Shown here: positions 9,006 to 17,517 of the stretch, piece after piece
Numbering within the stretch: the first letter of the stretch is position 1
Layout of the letters: each line of letters opens with the position of its first letter
Assembly: GCF_035818615.1 (NCBI RefSeq)
Contig: NZ_JAYKZY010000002.1
Span: 2,482,501-2,546,500, forward strand
Source of the DNA: Sphingobium sp. CR2-8
Lineage (GTDB): Bacteria; Pseudomonadota; Alphaproteobacteria; Sphingomonadales; Sphingomonadaceae
Direction of reading: 5' to 3'
DNA: 64,000 nucleotides
The notes under the pieces: model-generated
What the model was told of the DNA's origin: nothing
Seen by the model: only the letters and a program-made list of their open reading frames with translations
Database searches by the model: none
Program-made: the position numbers and the translations under genes

Positions 9006-10767
9006 CGGGATATGGCCCCTTGCCGCCGTCCGCGATCAACTGGTCGACGCGCTGGTCGATCACCGGCAACGGCACTGCGCCGATTTCCAGCACCGCATCG
9101 TGGAAGGCGCGGATGTTGAACTTCGGCCCCAGGGCCTTCTCGGCCTTCTTGCGCGCATCAACGAAGGCCAACTCACCCATATAGTAGGATAGAGCCTGCC
9201 CCGGCCAGGCGATGTACCGATCCACCTCCGTCTCGATCTCATGATCGGACAGAGCGGTGTTGTCATGCAGATAATCCTGCGCCTGCTTGCGGGTCCAGCT
9301 CATCGCATGGATGCCGGTGTCCACCACCAGCCGCGACGCGCGCCATGCCTGATAACTCAGCATGCCGAAGCGATCATAGGGCGTTTCATACATGCCCATA
9401 TCCTCGCCCAGCGCCTCGCAATAGAGCGCCCAACCCTCGCCATAGGCGGACAGATAGGTGTCGCGGCGATAGGCCGGTAGCGCCTTGTTCTCTGCCGCCA
9501 GCGGCATCTGCATCGCATGGCCCGGCGCGCTTTCGTGCAGGGTCAGCGCGACCTGCGAATAAAATGGGCGCGAGGGGAGGTCATAAGTATTGACCAGATA
9601 GATGCCCGGCCCGCCGCGCCCACCGGTATAGAAGGGCGCGATATCGTCCGGCACCGGCTTGATCGCGAAGCGCATCCGCGGCATCCGCCCGAAATATTGC
9701 GATGCCTTGCCATCGAACGTCTTGGCGATCCATGCGGCGCGGTTGAGCAATTCCTGGGGCGTCTTGGGATAGAAACGCGGGTCGGTGCGCAGGAAGGTGA
9801 GGAAGGCGGGCAGGTCGCCCTTGAAATCGACCTGCTTCATGACTTCGCCCATCTGGCTGCGGATACGCGCCATTTCGCTTAGGCCGATCTTGTGGATCTC
9901 GTCCGGACTCTTGTCGAGCGTCACGAACTCGCGGATCTTGGACTGATAATAGGCCTTGCCGTCGGGCAGCTTGTAGGCGGCCAGATCCTTGCGCGCACCG
10001 GGAATATACTCCTGCCGCAGGAAGGTCAGCAACGTCTGATGACCAGGAATGACGGCCTGCGTAATGGCGGCCTGCGCCTCGGTGCGAAGCTGCGCCTGCA
10101 CGTCGACGGGGATGGTCGGGGGCAGTGTCTTGAACGGCGCGTAGAAGGGGTTGTCCTCCACCCTCTTCGCCTTGGCCACCTGCTCGACGCCGATGTCGCG
10201 GCCCTGCAGCGTGATCTGCGACGGAGTGAAGCCACGCTTCAAGCCAGCGCGCATGTTCGCGATCTGCTGGTCATAATAGCGCGGAATGTCGCGCAGCATC
10301 GCGATATAGCGCCGCGCGGCCGCCTCATCGCGCAGCGGATCGCGCGCCCACCCGGCCAGATCGCCCCAGAAGCTGGTGTCGGCGTTCAGCGGCTTCTCAA
10401 ACTCGCGATAGCGCTGTTCGGCGAGCAGCGCGTCGATCTGCCCCTTGTAGACGGCGAAGTTCACCTGCTGCGCGGACGACAGTTGATCGACCCTGATCGC
10501 GGCCAGTTGCTTGTCCACCTGTTCCCAGCGCGCCAGCCGGGCGGCCTGCGCCTTGGGACCAACATCGGGCAGCATCAGCGCCTGATCCTTGGGACCATCC
10601 TCGCTGGGACCGAATTGCTTCTGCCGCCAGCCATATTCGGAGGTGGAGATCGCCTCGAACGCCTGATCGGCGGTTTGGGCCACAGGTTGCGCACCGCTGG
10701 ACGCCGCAGTCAGGGTGATGAAGGCCGCCCCGGCGAGCAGCCAGTTCCGGCCGCCAAAGATGGTCAC
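8995..10767 (-). CDS. Secreted DUF885-type metallopeptidase
   Basis: 590 residues with an N-terminal signal peptide (hydrophobic WLLAGAAFITLTAASSGA). The C-terminal half contains the family motif HESAPGHAM, an HExxPGH variant of the zinc-binding helix, followed by EGWALYCEALGEDMGMY, whose glutamate would be the third ligand. DUF885 proteins are common in sphingomonads and behave as periplasmic peptidases in the few cases studied. Position between a reductase for cyclic imino acids and a GH43 glycosidase suggests it trims peptides released from a proline/hydroxyproline-rich protein. It overlaps its upstream neighbour by 4 bp and its downstream one by 11 bp, so it is translationally coupled. 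Substrate unknown. Confidence 0.85.
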   Translation of the reverse strand: MTIFGGRNWLLAGAAFITLTAASSGAQPVAQTADQAFEAISTSEYGWRQKQFGPSEDGPKDQALMLPDVGPKAQAARLARWEQVDKQLAAIRVDQLSSAQQVNFAVYKGQIDALLAEQRYREFEKPLNADTSFWGDLAGWARDPLRDEAAARRYIAMLRDIPRYYDQQIANMRAGLKRGFTPSQITLQGRDIGVEQVAKAKRVEDNPFYAPFKTLPPTIPVDVQAQLRTEAQAAITQAVIPGHQTLLTFLRQEYIPGARKDLAAYKLPDGKAYYQSKIREFVTLDKSPDEIHKIGLSEMARIRSQMGEVMKQVDFKGDLPAFLTFLRTDPRFYPKTPQELLNRAAWIAKTFDGKASQYFGRMPRMRFAIKPVPDDIAPFYTGGRGGPGIYLVNTYDLPSRPFYSQVALTLHESAPGHAMQMPLAAENKALPAYRRDTYLSAYGEGWALYCEALGEDMGMYETPYDRFGMLSYQAWRASRLVVDTGIHAMSWTRKQAQDYLHDNTALSDHEIETEVDRYIAWPGQALSYYMGELAFVDARKKAEKALGPKFNIRAFHDAVLEIGAVPLPVIDQRVDQLIADGGKGPYPDEE

Positions 10768-11789
10768 GCCATGTCCCCTTCCAATAATGCCAAAATATCC
10801 CGGTGGAGTTGCGCCGGGATGCGCACGCCGTCCGCGTCAGATTGCGCCCGCGCGATATAGCGTCGCGCGCCGGGCAGTCGTGCGCCCTGCCCCGTGATCG
10901 TATCGAACATCGCTTCGGCCCGGCGCAGATGATCCTCGACACTGGCGCCCAGGAAACCGGCGGGATCGACCGCGATCACCAATTCGCCGCCGATCGGCGA
11001 TCCCATGCGTCCTTCATCGGCCGCCATCAATTCCGCGCTGGTCATGTCGCCGATCAGCGGCCCGGCGATCAGTTCGACCATCGCGGCCAGCGCCGATCCC
11101 TTATGCCCGCCAAATGTCCGCATCGCGCCGTCCAGCACCGCCTTGGGATCGATCGAGGGATGTCCCTCGGCATCATAGCCCCATTCGGGCGGGATGGTCT
11201 TGCCCGCGCGGCGGTGCAGTTCGATCTCACCGCGCGCGACGGCGCTGGTGGCAAAGTCGAATATGAAGGGATGCCCGCCCGGACGCGGCCAGCCGAAGGC
11301 GATGGGGTTGGTGCCAAACACGGGCTTCGTCCCACCCTCCGGCGCGACCCAGGCATGGCTGGGAGTGAACGCCAGCCCCACCAGCCCCGCATCGGTCAGC
11401 GCCTCGACCTCCGGCCAGAGCGCAGCGAAATGCACCACATTGTTGAGCGCCAAGGCGGCAATGCCATAGGCGCGCGCCTTCTCGATCAGCAGCGGCAGGC
11501 CGCGCTCGAACGGCAGTTGCGCGAAACCGCCCTTGCCATCAACCCGGACCAGCGCCGCAGCGGGTTCGCTCACCACCGGCACGGCGTCCGGCACGACCAC
11601 GCCCCGCGCGATCGAATTGACGGCCACCAGCAGGCGATAGAGTCCGTGCGAAGCGCAGCCATCGCGCTCGCCTGCCACCATCGTGCGGGCGACGGCGGCG
11701 GCGTGATCGGTCGCCAGACCGCGGCTCTTCAGCACCTGGCGGGCCAGCGCATCGGCTTCCGCAAGGCTCAACGCAACGCTATCGCTCAT
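10764..11789 (-). CDS. Ldh2-family oxidoreductase, probable delta1-pyrroline-2-carboxylate reductase (DpkA-like)
   Basis: 341 residues of the malate/L-lactate dehydrogenase 2 family, without a signal peptide, so cytosolic. Diagnostic stretches are RDGCASHGLYRLL near residue 53, GTNPIAFGWPRPG, DFATSAVARGEIELH and FGGHKGSALAAMVELIAGPLIGD. The last three resemble the Pseudomonas DpkA branch, which reduces delta1-piperideine-2-carboxylate and delta1-pyrroline-2-carboxylate with NADPH, better than malate or ureidoglycolate dehydrogenases. In this locus it could return the imine formed from D-proline, or from 3-hydroxyproline, to L-proline. The gene overlaps both neighbours by 4 bp (ATGA type), placing it firmly in the arabinofuranosidase operon although it is not a carbohydrate enzyme. 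Confidence 0.78.
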   Translation of the reverse strand: MSDSVALSLAEADALARQVLKSRGLATDHAAAVARTMVAGERDGCASHGLYRLLVAVNSIARGVVVPDAVPVVSEPAAALVRVDGKGGFAQLPFERGLPLLIEKARAYGIAALALNNVVHFAALWPEVEALTDAGLVGLAFTPSHAWVAPEGGTKPVFGTNPIAFGWPRPGGHPFIFDFATSAVARGEIELHRRAGKTIPPEWGYDAEGHPSIDPKAVLDGAMRTFGGHKGSALAAMVELIAGPLIGDMTSAELMAADEGRMGSPIGGELVIAVDPAGFLGASVEDHLRRAEAMFDTITGQGARLPGARRYIARAQSDADGVRIPAQLHRDILALLEGDMA

Positions 11790-14155
11790 GCAGTCGTCGC
11801 CGGCTTGGCCGTGAACAGCCGCACGCCGAACACCGGGCCGGCCGAACTGCGGTCATGCGGCACGAAGCGAACCTTGACGCTGGACTTGCCCTTGGTCAGC
11901 GCTTCGGGGATCGGATAATCGACGTCCATGAACTTGCCCGGCTTGTCATTGTCCAAACTCTGCGTGGCCAGCTTCACATTATCGATCATGATGTCGAAAC
12001 TGCGCTTGCGCTCTCCGCCCCAATAAGTCGCCTGCAACAGCAACGGGCCTGGCTTCACCTTCATGGCGAATTCGAAATAGCCGCCCGACCGTGCATCCCG
12101 GCCGTTGCGCCCGCGATAGGAAGCGGGATAGCTGAGTTCCGACGTCAGCGCATGATCTCGCTCTGGCTGCATCTCGCCCAGATGCATGATGTCGATCGAC
12201 CGGGCAGCCAGATCCTTCTGCCGCGCCTGTTCGGCGAGGAAGGCGGCTTCCTCGGTCTTCCACGCACCTTCGGAAAAACGCTTGAAATAGACCGCGCTGC
12301 GCCGATCATATTGGCTGTAGAACGGCACGAAGGAAAGGTTGGCCGGACGGATGATGTTCTGCGTCCGGTAACGCGGACGTTCCGATATGATCGGCGCAAA
12401 AGCGGTAAGCGGGTTTTCCCCCACCATGGCCGGCTCGACCCCGGTCCAGTCCATTTCGGACGGGCCAAGGTCAGCCGCCATCACCATCGGCCCGCGCACG
12501 ACCGCCACGACGTCCGGCGCACCGGGCGCGGATTCGAGGCGCAGGTCGAGCGGCAGCGAAAGCGATACCACATCGCCCTTCTTCCATCGGCGCGTGACGA
12601 CCGCATAGCCATTGGCGGGCTGCACCGACACCGGCGCGCCGTTGACGCTGAGGCCAAAGCGACCATTCGTCCAGCCCGGAATACGCAGGGCGAGAGCGAA
12701 CTGGCCCTGCTTCACGGCATCGATGGTCAGCTTGATGTCGGGCTTGAAGGGATATTCGGTGTCGAGCGTCAGGCCGACGCCCTTCGCCTTCCACTGAGCT
12801 TGCGAGGGAATGTAGAGATTGACGAACAACATGTCGTCACCCTCCCAATAGATGGAATCCCCATGTTTGGCATGGCTTTCCATGCCGGAACCGACGCAGC
12901 ACCAGAAGGCGTCCTCGTCCGGCTGCGAATAGCCGCGCGGCGCGCCACTCATCATCGGCGTCATATAGGTGAAGCCCGCATTGGCGGGATTTTGCGCCGA
13001 CATGACATGGTTGAGGTGCGCGCGCTCATAATAATCGAACAAGGCGCCGTCGGGCTGCCAGCCATACAGATGCCGCGTAAGCTTCAGCATATTATAGCTG
13101 TTGCAATGTTCGCAGGTGGACTCGGTCAGGTGGAGCGCGACCGTATCGGGTTCGAAGAAATATTCGCGATCTGCATTGCCGCCGATGACATAGCTATGAT
13201 GTTGCGTCACCCGGTCGAAAAAGAAGCGCGCGGCGCGGCCCGGATCGTCTTTGCCGGTCAGTTCATGGATGCGCGCCAGGCCGATCAGCTTGGGTACCTG
13301 CGTATTGGCGTGGAAATTGGCGAGCTTGTCTTCGCCAGCCACCAGCGGATCGAGGACCTTGCGGTCATAGATGCGCTCCGCCACCGCCAGCCAGCGCGCG
13401 TCGCCCGTTCGGGCGTAGAGTTCGGCATAGCTGTCGTTCAGACCACCATATTCGCAGCCCAGCAATTCCTGCATCTGCGCGTCGTTCAGCGCGGCGAACA
13501 CGGTTTCGAAATAGCCAGCCAGGCCAATCACGACCGTCAACGCCTTCGCATTGCCCCAGGCGCCATGGACGTCGAGCAGACCAGCGAAATATTTGTGGAC
13601 GGTGTAGAGCGGCGACCAGCTGCCATTGAGATCGAAACCGCCCGACTTGATCTGACCCTTCATCACTTCGGGGAAAATCTGTTCGCCATCGACGATCTGG
13701 CCGTCCTTGGTCTTGCGGCCCAGCGCGCCGATATAACCATCCTTGCGCTGCGCCTGGCACAGCGCCAGTTCGTCGACGATATAATCGGCCCGGCGGCGGC
13801 ATTCCGCATTGCCCGTCTGCTGCCAGCCCAGCACCAGCGCGGTGATATAGTGGCCGAGCGTATGACCGGCGATCGTGTCGGATTCCCAGCCGCCGTAAAT
13901 CGGCGCTTTAGGCTCCAGCCCCGCATATTTGCGGAAATTATGCAGGAAACGGTCGGGACTGAGCGACAGGAGATAGGCGATATTGACCTCAACCGCCGTC
14001 GCATAATCGGACGGCAGCAGGCGCACATCGGTCAGCGGCAGCGGCTTGGCCCGCAACGGAATACGGGGCGCGATCGCGGCCAGTCCCTTGAACGGGACGG
14101 CGCAGACGGCAAGGGCAGCAACCCCCGCCAGCCACTCGCGACGATTGGCTCTCAT
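11786..14155 (-). CDS. GH127/GH146-type (DUF1680) beta-L-arabinofuranosidase, exported
   Basis: 789 residues. The N-terminus MRANRREWLAGVAALAVCAV has a twin-arginine-like pattern. The family is set by an alpha/alpha barrel with the unusual zinc-thiolate site: Glu349 and Cys351 in CEHCNSYNMLKL, and Cys419-Cys420 in FWCCVGSGMESH, the four positions that bind zinc in HypBA1, where one cysteine is the nucleophile. HypBA1 removes beta-L-arabinofuranose from hydroxyproline-linked oligoarabinosides of extensin; GH146 members act on similar linkages in other plant polymers, and motif wording alone does not separate them. C-terminal beta domains follow residue ~540. It is the first gene of a four-gene operon, preceded by a palindromic operator. 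The neighbouring hydroxyproline genes favour a Hyp-arabinoside target. Confidence 0.9.
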   Translation of the reverse strand: MRANRREWLAGVAALAVCAVPFKGLAAIAPRIPLRAKPLPLTDVRLLPSDYATAVEVNIAYLLSLSPDRFLHNFRKYAGLEPKAPIYGGWESDTIAGHTLGHYITALVLGWQQTGNAECRRRADYIVDELALCQAQRKDGYIGALGRKTKDGQIVDGEQIFPEVMKGQIKSGGFDLNGSWSPLYTVHKYFAGLLDVHGAWGNAKALTVVIGLAGYFETVFAALNDAQMQELLGCEYGGLNDSYAELYARTGDARWLAVAERIYDRKVLDPLVAGEDKLANFHANTQVPKLIGLARIHELTGKDDPGRAARFFFDRVTQHHSYVIGGNADREYFFEPDTVALHLTESTCEHCNSYNMLKLTRHLYGWQPDGALFDYYERAHLNHVMSAQNPANAGFTYMTPMMSGAPRGYSQPDEDAFWCCVGSGMESHAKHGDSIYWEGDDMLFVNLYIPSQAQWKAKGVGLTLDTEYPFKPDIKLTIDAVKQGQFALALRIPGWTNGRFGLSVNGAPVSVQPANGYAVVTRRWKKGDVVSLSLPLDLRLESAPGAPDVVAVVRGPMVMAADLGPSEMDWTGVEPAMVGENPLTAFAPIISERPRYRTQNIIRPANLSFVPFYSQYDRRSAVYFKRFSEGAWKTEEAAFLAEQARQKDLAARSIDIMHLGEMQPERDHALTSELSYPASYRGRNGRDARSGGYFEFAMKVKPGPLLLQATYWGGERKRSFDIMIDNVKLATQSLDNDKPGKFMDVDYPIPEALTKGKSSVKVRFVPHDRSSAGPVFGVRLFTAKPATTA

Positions 14156-14174
14156 AGCAAAACACTCCTACCGA

Positions 14175-14192
14175 ATATCGTATACTATATGA
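14175..14192. promoter_or_regulatory. Palindromic operator (site 3)
   Basis: AATATCGTATACTATATG keeps the complete left half and core of site 1. It lies 20 bp before the start of the arabinofuranosidase operon and downstream of the GntR regulator gene. Confidence 0.72.
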
Positions 14193-14254
14193 TAGAGCGC
14201 GGGGTGGTGCTGTCAATCCCTATTGTCCAACCATGGGATGCCGATGACCGCTCC

Positions 14255-14995
14255 TTATCGGCGCAGGGCCACATGCATGTCGGCCAGCGCGAGTTCGATC
14301 AGAATGCGCATCGCCTTTTGCGCCTGGCGCGGATTTTGTGCGGCGATTTCGCGATACAGGGCGCGATGTTCCGGCATGGGATCACGCGGCGCGTCCTGCA
14401 CCCGCTGCTTGGCCGCCGTCGTCCAGGCGATGGCCGACATGATCGAACTGGACAGGGAGAAGAGCAGTTCGTTCTGCGCGGCCTCCATCAGCAGGCCATG
14501 GAAGCGCTGGTCAGCCGCCCGCCCCTTCTCCGTCGCCAGCGTGTAGCGCTCCATCGCGTCCAGCGCATTGGCCATGTCGATCAGTTGGCCATCGCTGCGC
14601 CGGGTCGCGGCCATCTCCGCCGCCTGCGGCTCCACCATCATGCGTAGTTCGAAGAGGTCGCGTAGAAATTGTTCGCTCGGCTCCGACTGGATCTGCCATG
14701 CGAGCACATCGGGATCGAGCATGCTCCACTGGCGCCGCTCATTGACTTTCGTGCCGGCCTTGGGGCGGCTGCTGACCAGCCCCTTGGCGGTCAATATGCG
14801 AAAGGCTTCGCGCAGGACGGATCGCGATACGCCCAATGTCTCGGCATGTTCGACCTCCGCTGCAAAGACATGGCCGACGGGCAGCGCACCACCGATGATA
14901 TGCGTCGCCAGCCGATGCGCCACCATATGATGCAGCCGGCCGGTGATGAGCGGCGCACCGATCGCGCCGTCCTGAACATTTCGCCGGTCGTCCAT
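14255..14995 (-). CDS. GntR/FadR-family (FCD) transcription regulator
   Basis: 246 residues. An N-terminal winged helix-turn-helix (about residues 20-85: LGVSRSVLREAFRILTAKGL, then SSRPKAGTKV) is followed by the linker WSMLDPDVLAW, typical of the DgoR-like sugar-acid branch, and a C-terminal all-helical FCD ligand-binding domain (LFELRMMVEPQAAEMAA, HGLLMEAAQNELL, EHRALYREIA). I prefer the ATG at 14995 over an in-frame GTG seven codons upstream. It stands between the arabinofuranosidase operon and the divergent peptidase operon, with a palindromic site on each side, and is the leading candidate for the local repressor released by an acid or imino-acid intermediate. Which of the two GntR proteins in the locus owns the palindrome is not decided. 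Confidence 0.92.
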   Translation of the reverse strand: MDDRRNVQDGAIGAPLITGRLHHMVAHRLATHIIGGALPVGHVFAAEVEHAETLGVSRSVLREAFRILTAKGLVSSRPKAGTKVNERRQWSMLDPDVLAWQIQSEPSEQFLRDLFELRMMVEPQAAEMAATRRSDGQLIDMANALDAMERYTLATEKGRAADQRFHGLLMEAAQNELLFSLSSSIMSAIAWTTAAKQRVQDAPRDPMPEHRALYREIAAQNPRQAQKAMRILIELALADMHVALRR

Positions 14996-15063
14996 GCCTG
15001 CATCCAATCCCGTCACTATGCACCAACGCTACACGCATAAATGGGCAAGGAAAAGACCGATCT

Positions 15064-15081
15064 TATATCGTATAATCTTAT
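15064..15081. promoter_or_regulatory. Palindromic operator in divergent promoter (site 4)
   Basis: The left half TATCGTATA is intact and the right half decayed. It lies 69 bp from the regulator start and 73 bp from the S9 peptidase start, so it could serve autoregulation and the peptidase operon together. Confidence 0.6.
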
Positions 15082-15153
15082 TGACGATGGGCTCCGTTAC
15101 GGTCATGACGGCGGCCTCTCTCCTGGAATGATAGGCAGCGCGCAGCCGTGCAC

Positions 15154-17517
15154 ATGGTCCGTTTCCCCATATCGAAAAGCATCAGTCTGCTGGCATTGGC
15201 CTGCACCATCGGGGCCTGCGCCACCGGCATGCCGACAACCGCGCTGGCGCGCTCGACCAATATTGCCGCCGCCCTGCCGGATATTGGCGCACGCTACGCC
15301 CTGTCGGACAAGTTTAACGGCCAGAATCTCACCGACCTCATCGACAATGCCGACGTGGCGCCACGCTTTGTGGGTGAAGGCAAGGGCCTGCTCTATCGCA
15401 CCGGCAACCGGCTGAACCAAAGCTATGCCTATATCGACCTTGCCACGCTGGCGAAGGCGCAGGTGGCGACGACCGGGCAACTTCTCGCTGCGTTGAGCGC
15501 CGCCACGGGCAAGCCGGTCGATGTCGACGCGGCCAAGATCGCCGATGTCGATTATGATCCCGCGACCAAGGCCCTGCGTTTCGCCGCGCTCGACGGTCGC
15601 TGGACTCTCGCCGCAAACGGCAAGGCGGAGCGCGTCGCCGAAGAGAAAAAGAACGATCTCTCCCTCCCCTCGCCCGACGGCCGTTTTCGCATCGTGGCGC
15701 GCAATTTCAATCTGATCGCGGTTGACGCTAAGAACGGCAAGGAAGTCGCGCTGACCACCGACGGCACACGCGAGCAACCCTATGGCCGCTCCATCCCGCA
15801 ACTGGCCGACATCCTGCGCGCCGGCACCGAAGAGCCGGACATGCCCGTGTCCGGCGCATGGTCGCCCGACGGCCGCTATCTGCTGAGCTGGCGGCTCGAC
15901 ACGCGCGACGTGAAGAAGCTGTCCATCACCCAGCAAAACCCGCCGGGCGAATTCTATCCGCGCAGCTTCTCCTATGTCTATCCGCTCGCCGGCGCGGAAA
16001 AGCTGCCGCAGGCGACCCGCTTCGTCATCGACATCGAACAGGCGATGAAGGCGGGCAAGGCGAAGATCGTGCCGCTCGCGATTCCCTCGGAATCCATCCT
16101 CTACCCCTCGCCGCCCGACATGGGCTGGGTGAACGGCAAGCCGCGCATCCTGTGGACCGAACGGGGCTACAAGCAGCAGGCCGTCTATCAGGCCGATCCC
16201 GACACCGGCGCCGCGCATATCGTCGCGCATGAGGCGGTCAAACCGCTCGTCACCGTCACTTCCAGCATGATCATGCCCGCGCCGGATCTGGGCGGAGAAC
16301 TCTCCATTTCCGAACGATCCGGCTGGGCGCAGCTCTATCTCGTCACCCCCGATGCGCCCGATGGCGGGAAACCGCTCACTCGGGGCGAATGGGAAGTCCT
16401 GTCGGTCGACCATGTCGCTGGGGACAAGGCATCGCTGATCGTTACCGGCGTGGGCCGCGAAAAGGCGCGCAATCCCTATTGGCGCGCGCTCTATCGCGTG
16501 TCGACAGCCGGCGGCGATCCGACCGAACTGACCCCCGAACCGCTCGATCATGACGCGACCCTGTCCGACGATGGCAAATGGATCGTCGATCAGATGTCCA
16601 GCCCGACCAGCCCCACCCGCGCCGTGCTGCGCGACGGGCAGACCGGCAAGATCGTCCTCGACCTCGCCACCGCCGACGACAGCCGCCTGCGCGCGGTCGG
16701 CTACACCGCGCCCGAACCCTTTCAGGGCATCGCGGCGGACGGCCATACCCCCATCTATGGCATGATCTTCCGCCCGGCCAATTTCGATGCGAAGCGCCGC
16801 TACCCCATCATCGACAATGTCTATACCGGCCCGACCACGACCGACGTGCCCGCCACCTGGAACGACGCGCATCGCGTGTCTGGCAATGCCGTGGCGCAGA
16901 TCGGCGCGATCGTGGTGATGATCGACGGCACCGGCACATCCCGCCGGGGACAAGCCTTCCGCCTGCCCGCTTATCAGAATCTGGGCGAGGTCGGCCTGGA
17001 CGATCATATCGCGCTCATCCGGCAGATGGCCGCCAAATATCCCTATATGGACGCCACCCGGGTCGGCGTGTTCGGTGGATCGGCCGGCGGTTATGACACA
17101 GCGCGCTTTGTGCTGCGTCGCCCGAATTTCTTCACGGTCGGCGTCGCCTCGTCCGGCAATCACGACCTGCGGCTCGACAAGACATGGTGGCCCGAAGTGT
17201 CGATGGGCAATCCCGACGAAGCCACATGGGAGCGCAACAGCAACATGTCGGTCGCGGGCAATCTGATGGGCAAGTTGCTGCTGATCCATGGCGATATAGA
17301 CGACAATGTGCCGGTGACGGAAAGCTTCCGGCTCGCCAAGGCGTTGATGGATGCCGGGCGCGACGTCGATCTGGTTATCCTGCCCAACACTACGCACCGG
17401 GTTTACCAGCCCTTCTTCTGGAAGAAGCTGCGCGACTATTTCACGCTCAACCTGCTGGGCGAAACACCGCCTGCCCTCGCGGCTCAGCAAGCCGCCCGCA
17501 CCGCCGCCGCGCAATGA
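15154..17517 (+). CDS. Secreted S9 prolyl oligopeptidase / DPP IV-type peptidase
   Basis: 787 residues from this ATG (a GTG two codons upstream is also possible; neither has a strong ribosome site). The signal region ends LALACTIGACATG, and IGAC could be a lipobox. Residues ~90-560 form a beta-propeller of the DPP IV N-terminal type, then an alpha/beta hydrolase with Ser643 in FGGSAGG, Asp716 in GDIDDNV and His748 in NTTHRVY as the triad. S9B/C enzymes cut after proline or alanine, often releasing dipeptides, which suits a proline/hydroxyproline-rich substrate. The stop overlaps the next start (ATGA), so it leads a coupled four-gene operon ending with an oligopeptide transporter. Confidence 0.93.
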   Translation: MVRFPISKSISLLALACTIGACATGMPTTALARSTNIAAALPDIGARYALSDKFNGQNLTDLIDNADVAPRFVGEGKGLLYRTGNRLNQSYAYIDLATLAKAQVATTGQLLAALSAATGKPVDVDAAKIADVDYDPATKALRFAALDGRWTLAANGKAERVAEEKKNDLSLPSPDGRFRIVARNFNLIAVDAKNGKEVALTTDGTREQPYGRSIPQLADILRAGTEEPDMPVSGAWSPDGRYLLSWRLDTRDVKKLSITQQNPPGEFYPRSFSYVYPLAGAEKLPQATRFVIDIEQAMKAGKAKIVPLAIPSESILYPSPPDMGWVNGKPRILWTERGYKQQAVYQADPDTGAAHIVAHEAVKPLVTVTSSMIMPAPDLGGELSISERSGWAQLYLVTPDAPDGGKPLTRGEWEVLSVDHVAGDKASLIVTGVGREKARNPYWRALYRVSTAGGDPTELTPEPLDHDATLSDDGKWIVDQMSSPTSPTRAVLRDGQTGKIVLDLATADDSRLRAVGYTAPEPFQGIAADGHTPIYGMIFRPANFDAKRRYPIIDNVYTGPTTTDVPATWNDAHRVSGNAVAQIGAIVVMIDGTGTSRRGQAFRLPAYQNLGEVGLDDHIALIRQMAAKYPYMDATRVGVFGGSAGGYDTARFVLRRPNFFTVGVASSGNHDLRLDKTWWPEVSMGNPDEATWERNSNMSVAGNLMGKLLLIHGDIDDNVPVTESFRLAKALMDAGRDVDLVILPNTTHRVYQPFFWKKLRDYFTLNLLGETPPALAAQQAARTAAAQ

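Noticed and set aside
11855..14647. Plus-strand frame of 930 codons opposite the arabinofuranosidase
   Set aside because: Runs across the real gene, its operator and into the GntR gene; no recognisable motif.
15103..17514. Minus-strand frame of 803 codons opposite the S9 peptidase
   Set aside because: No motif; the plus strand has an intact catalytic triad.
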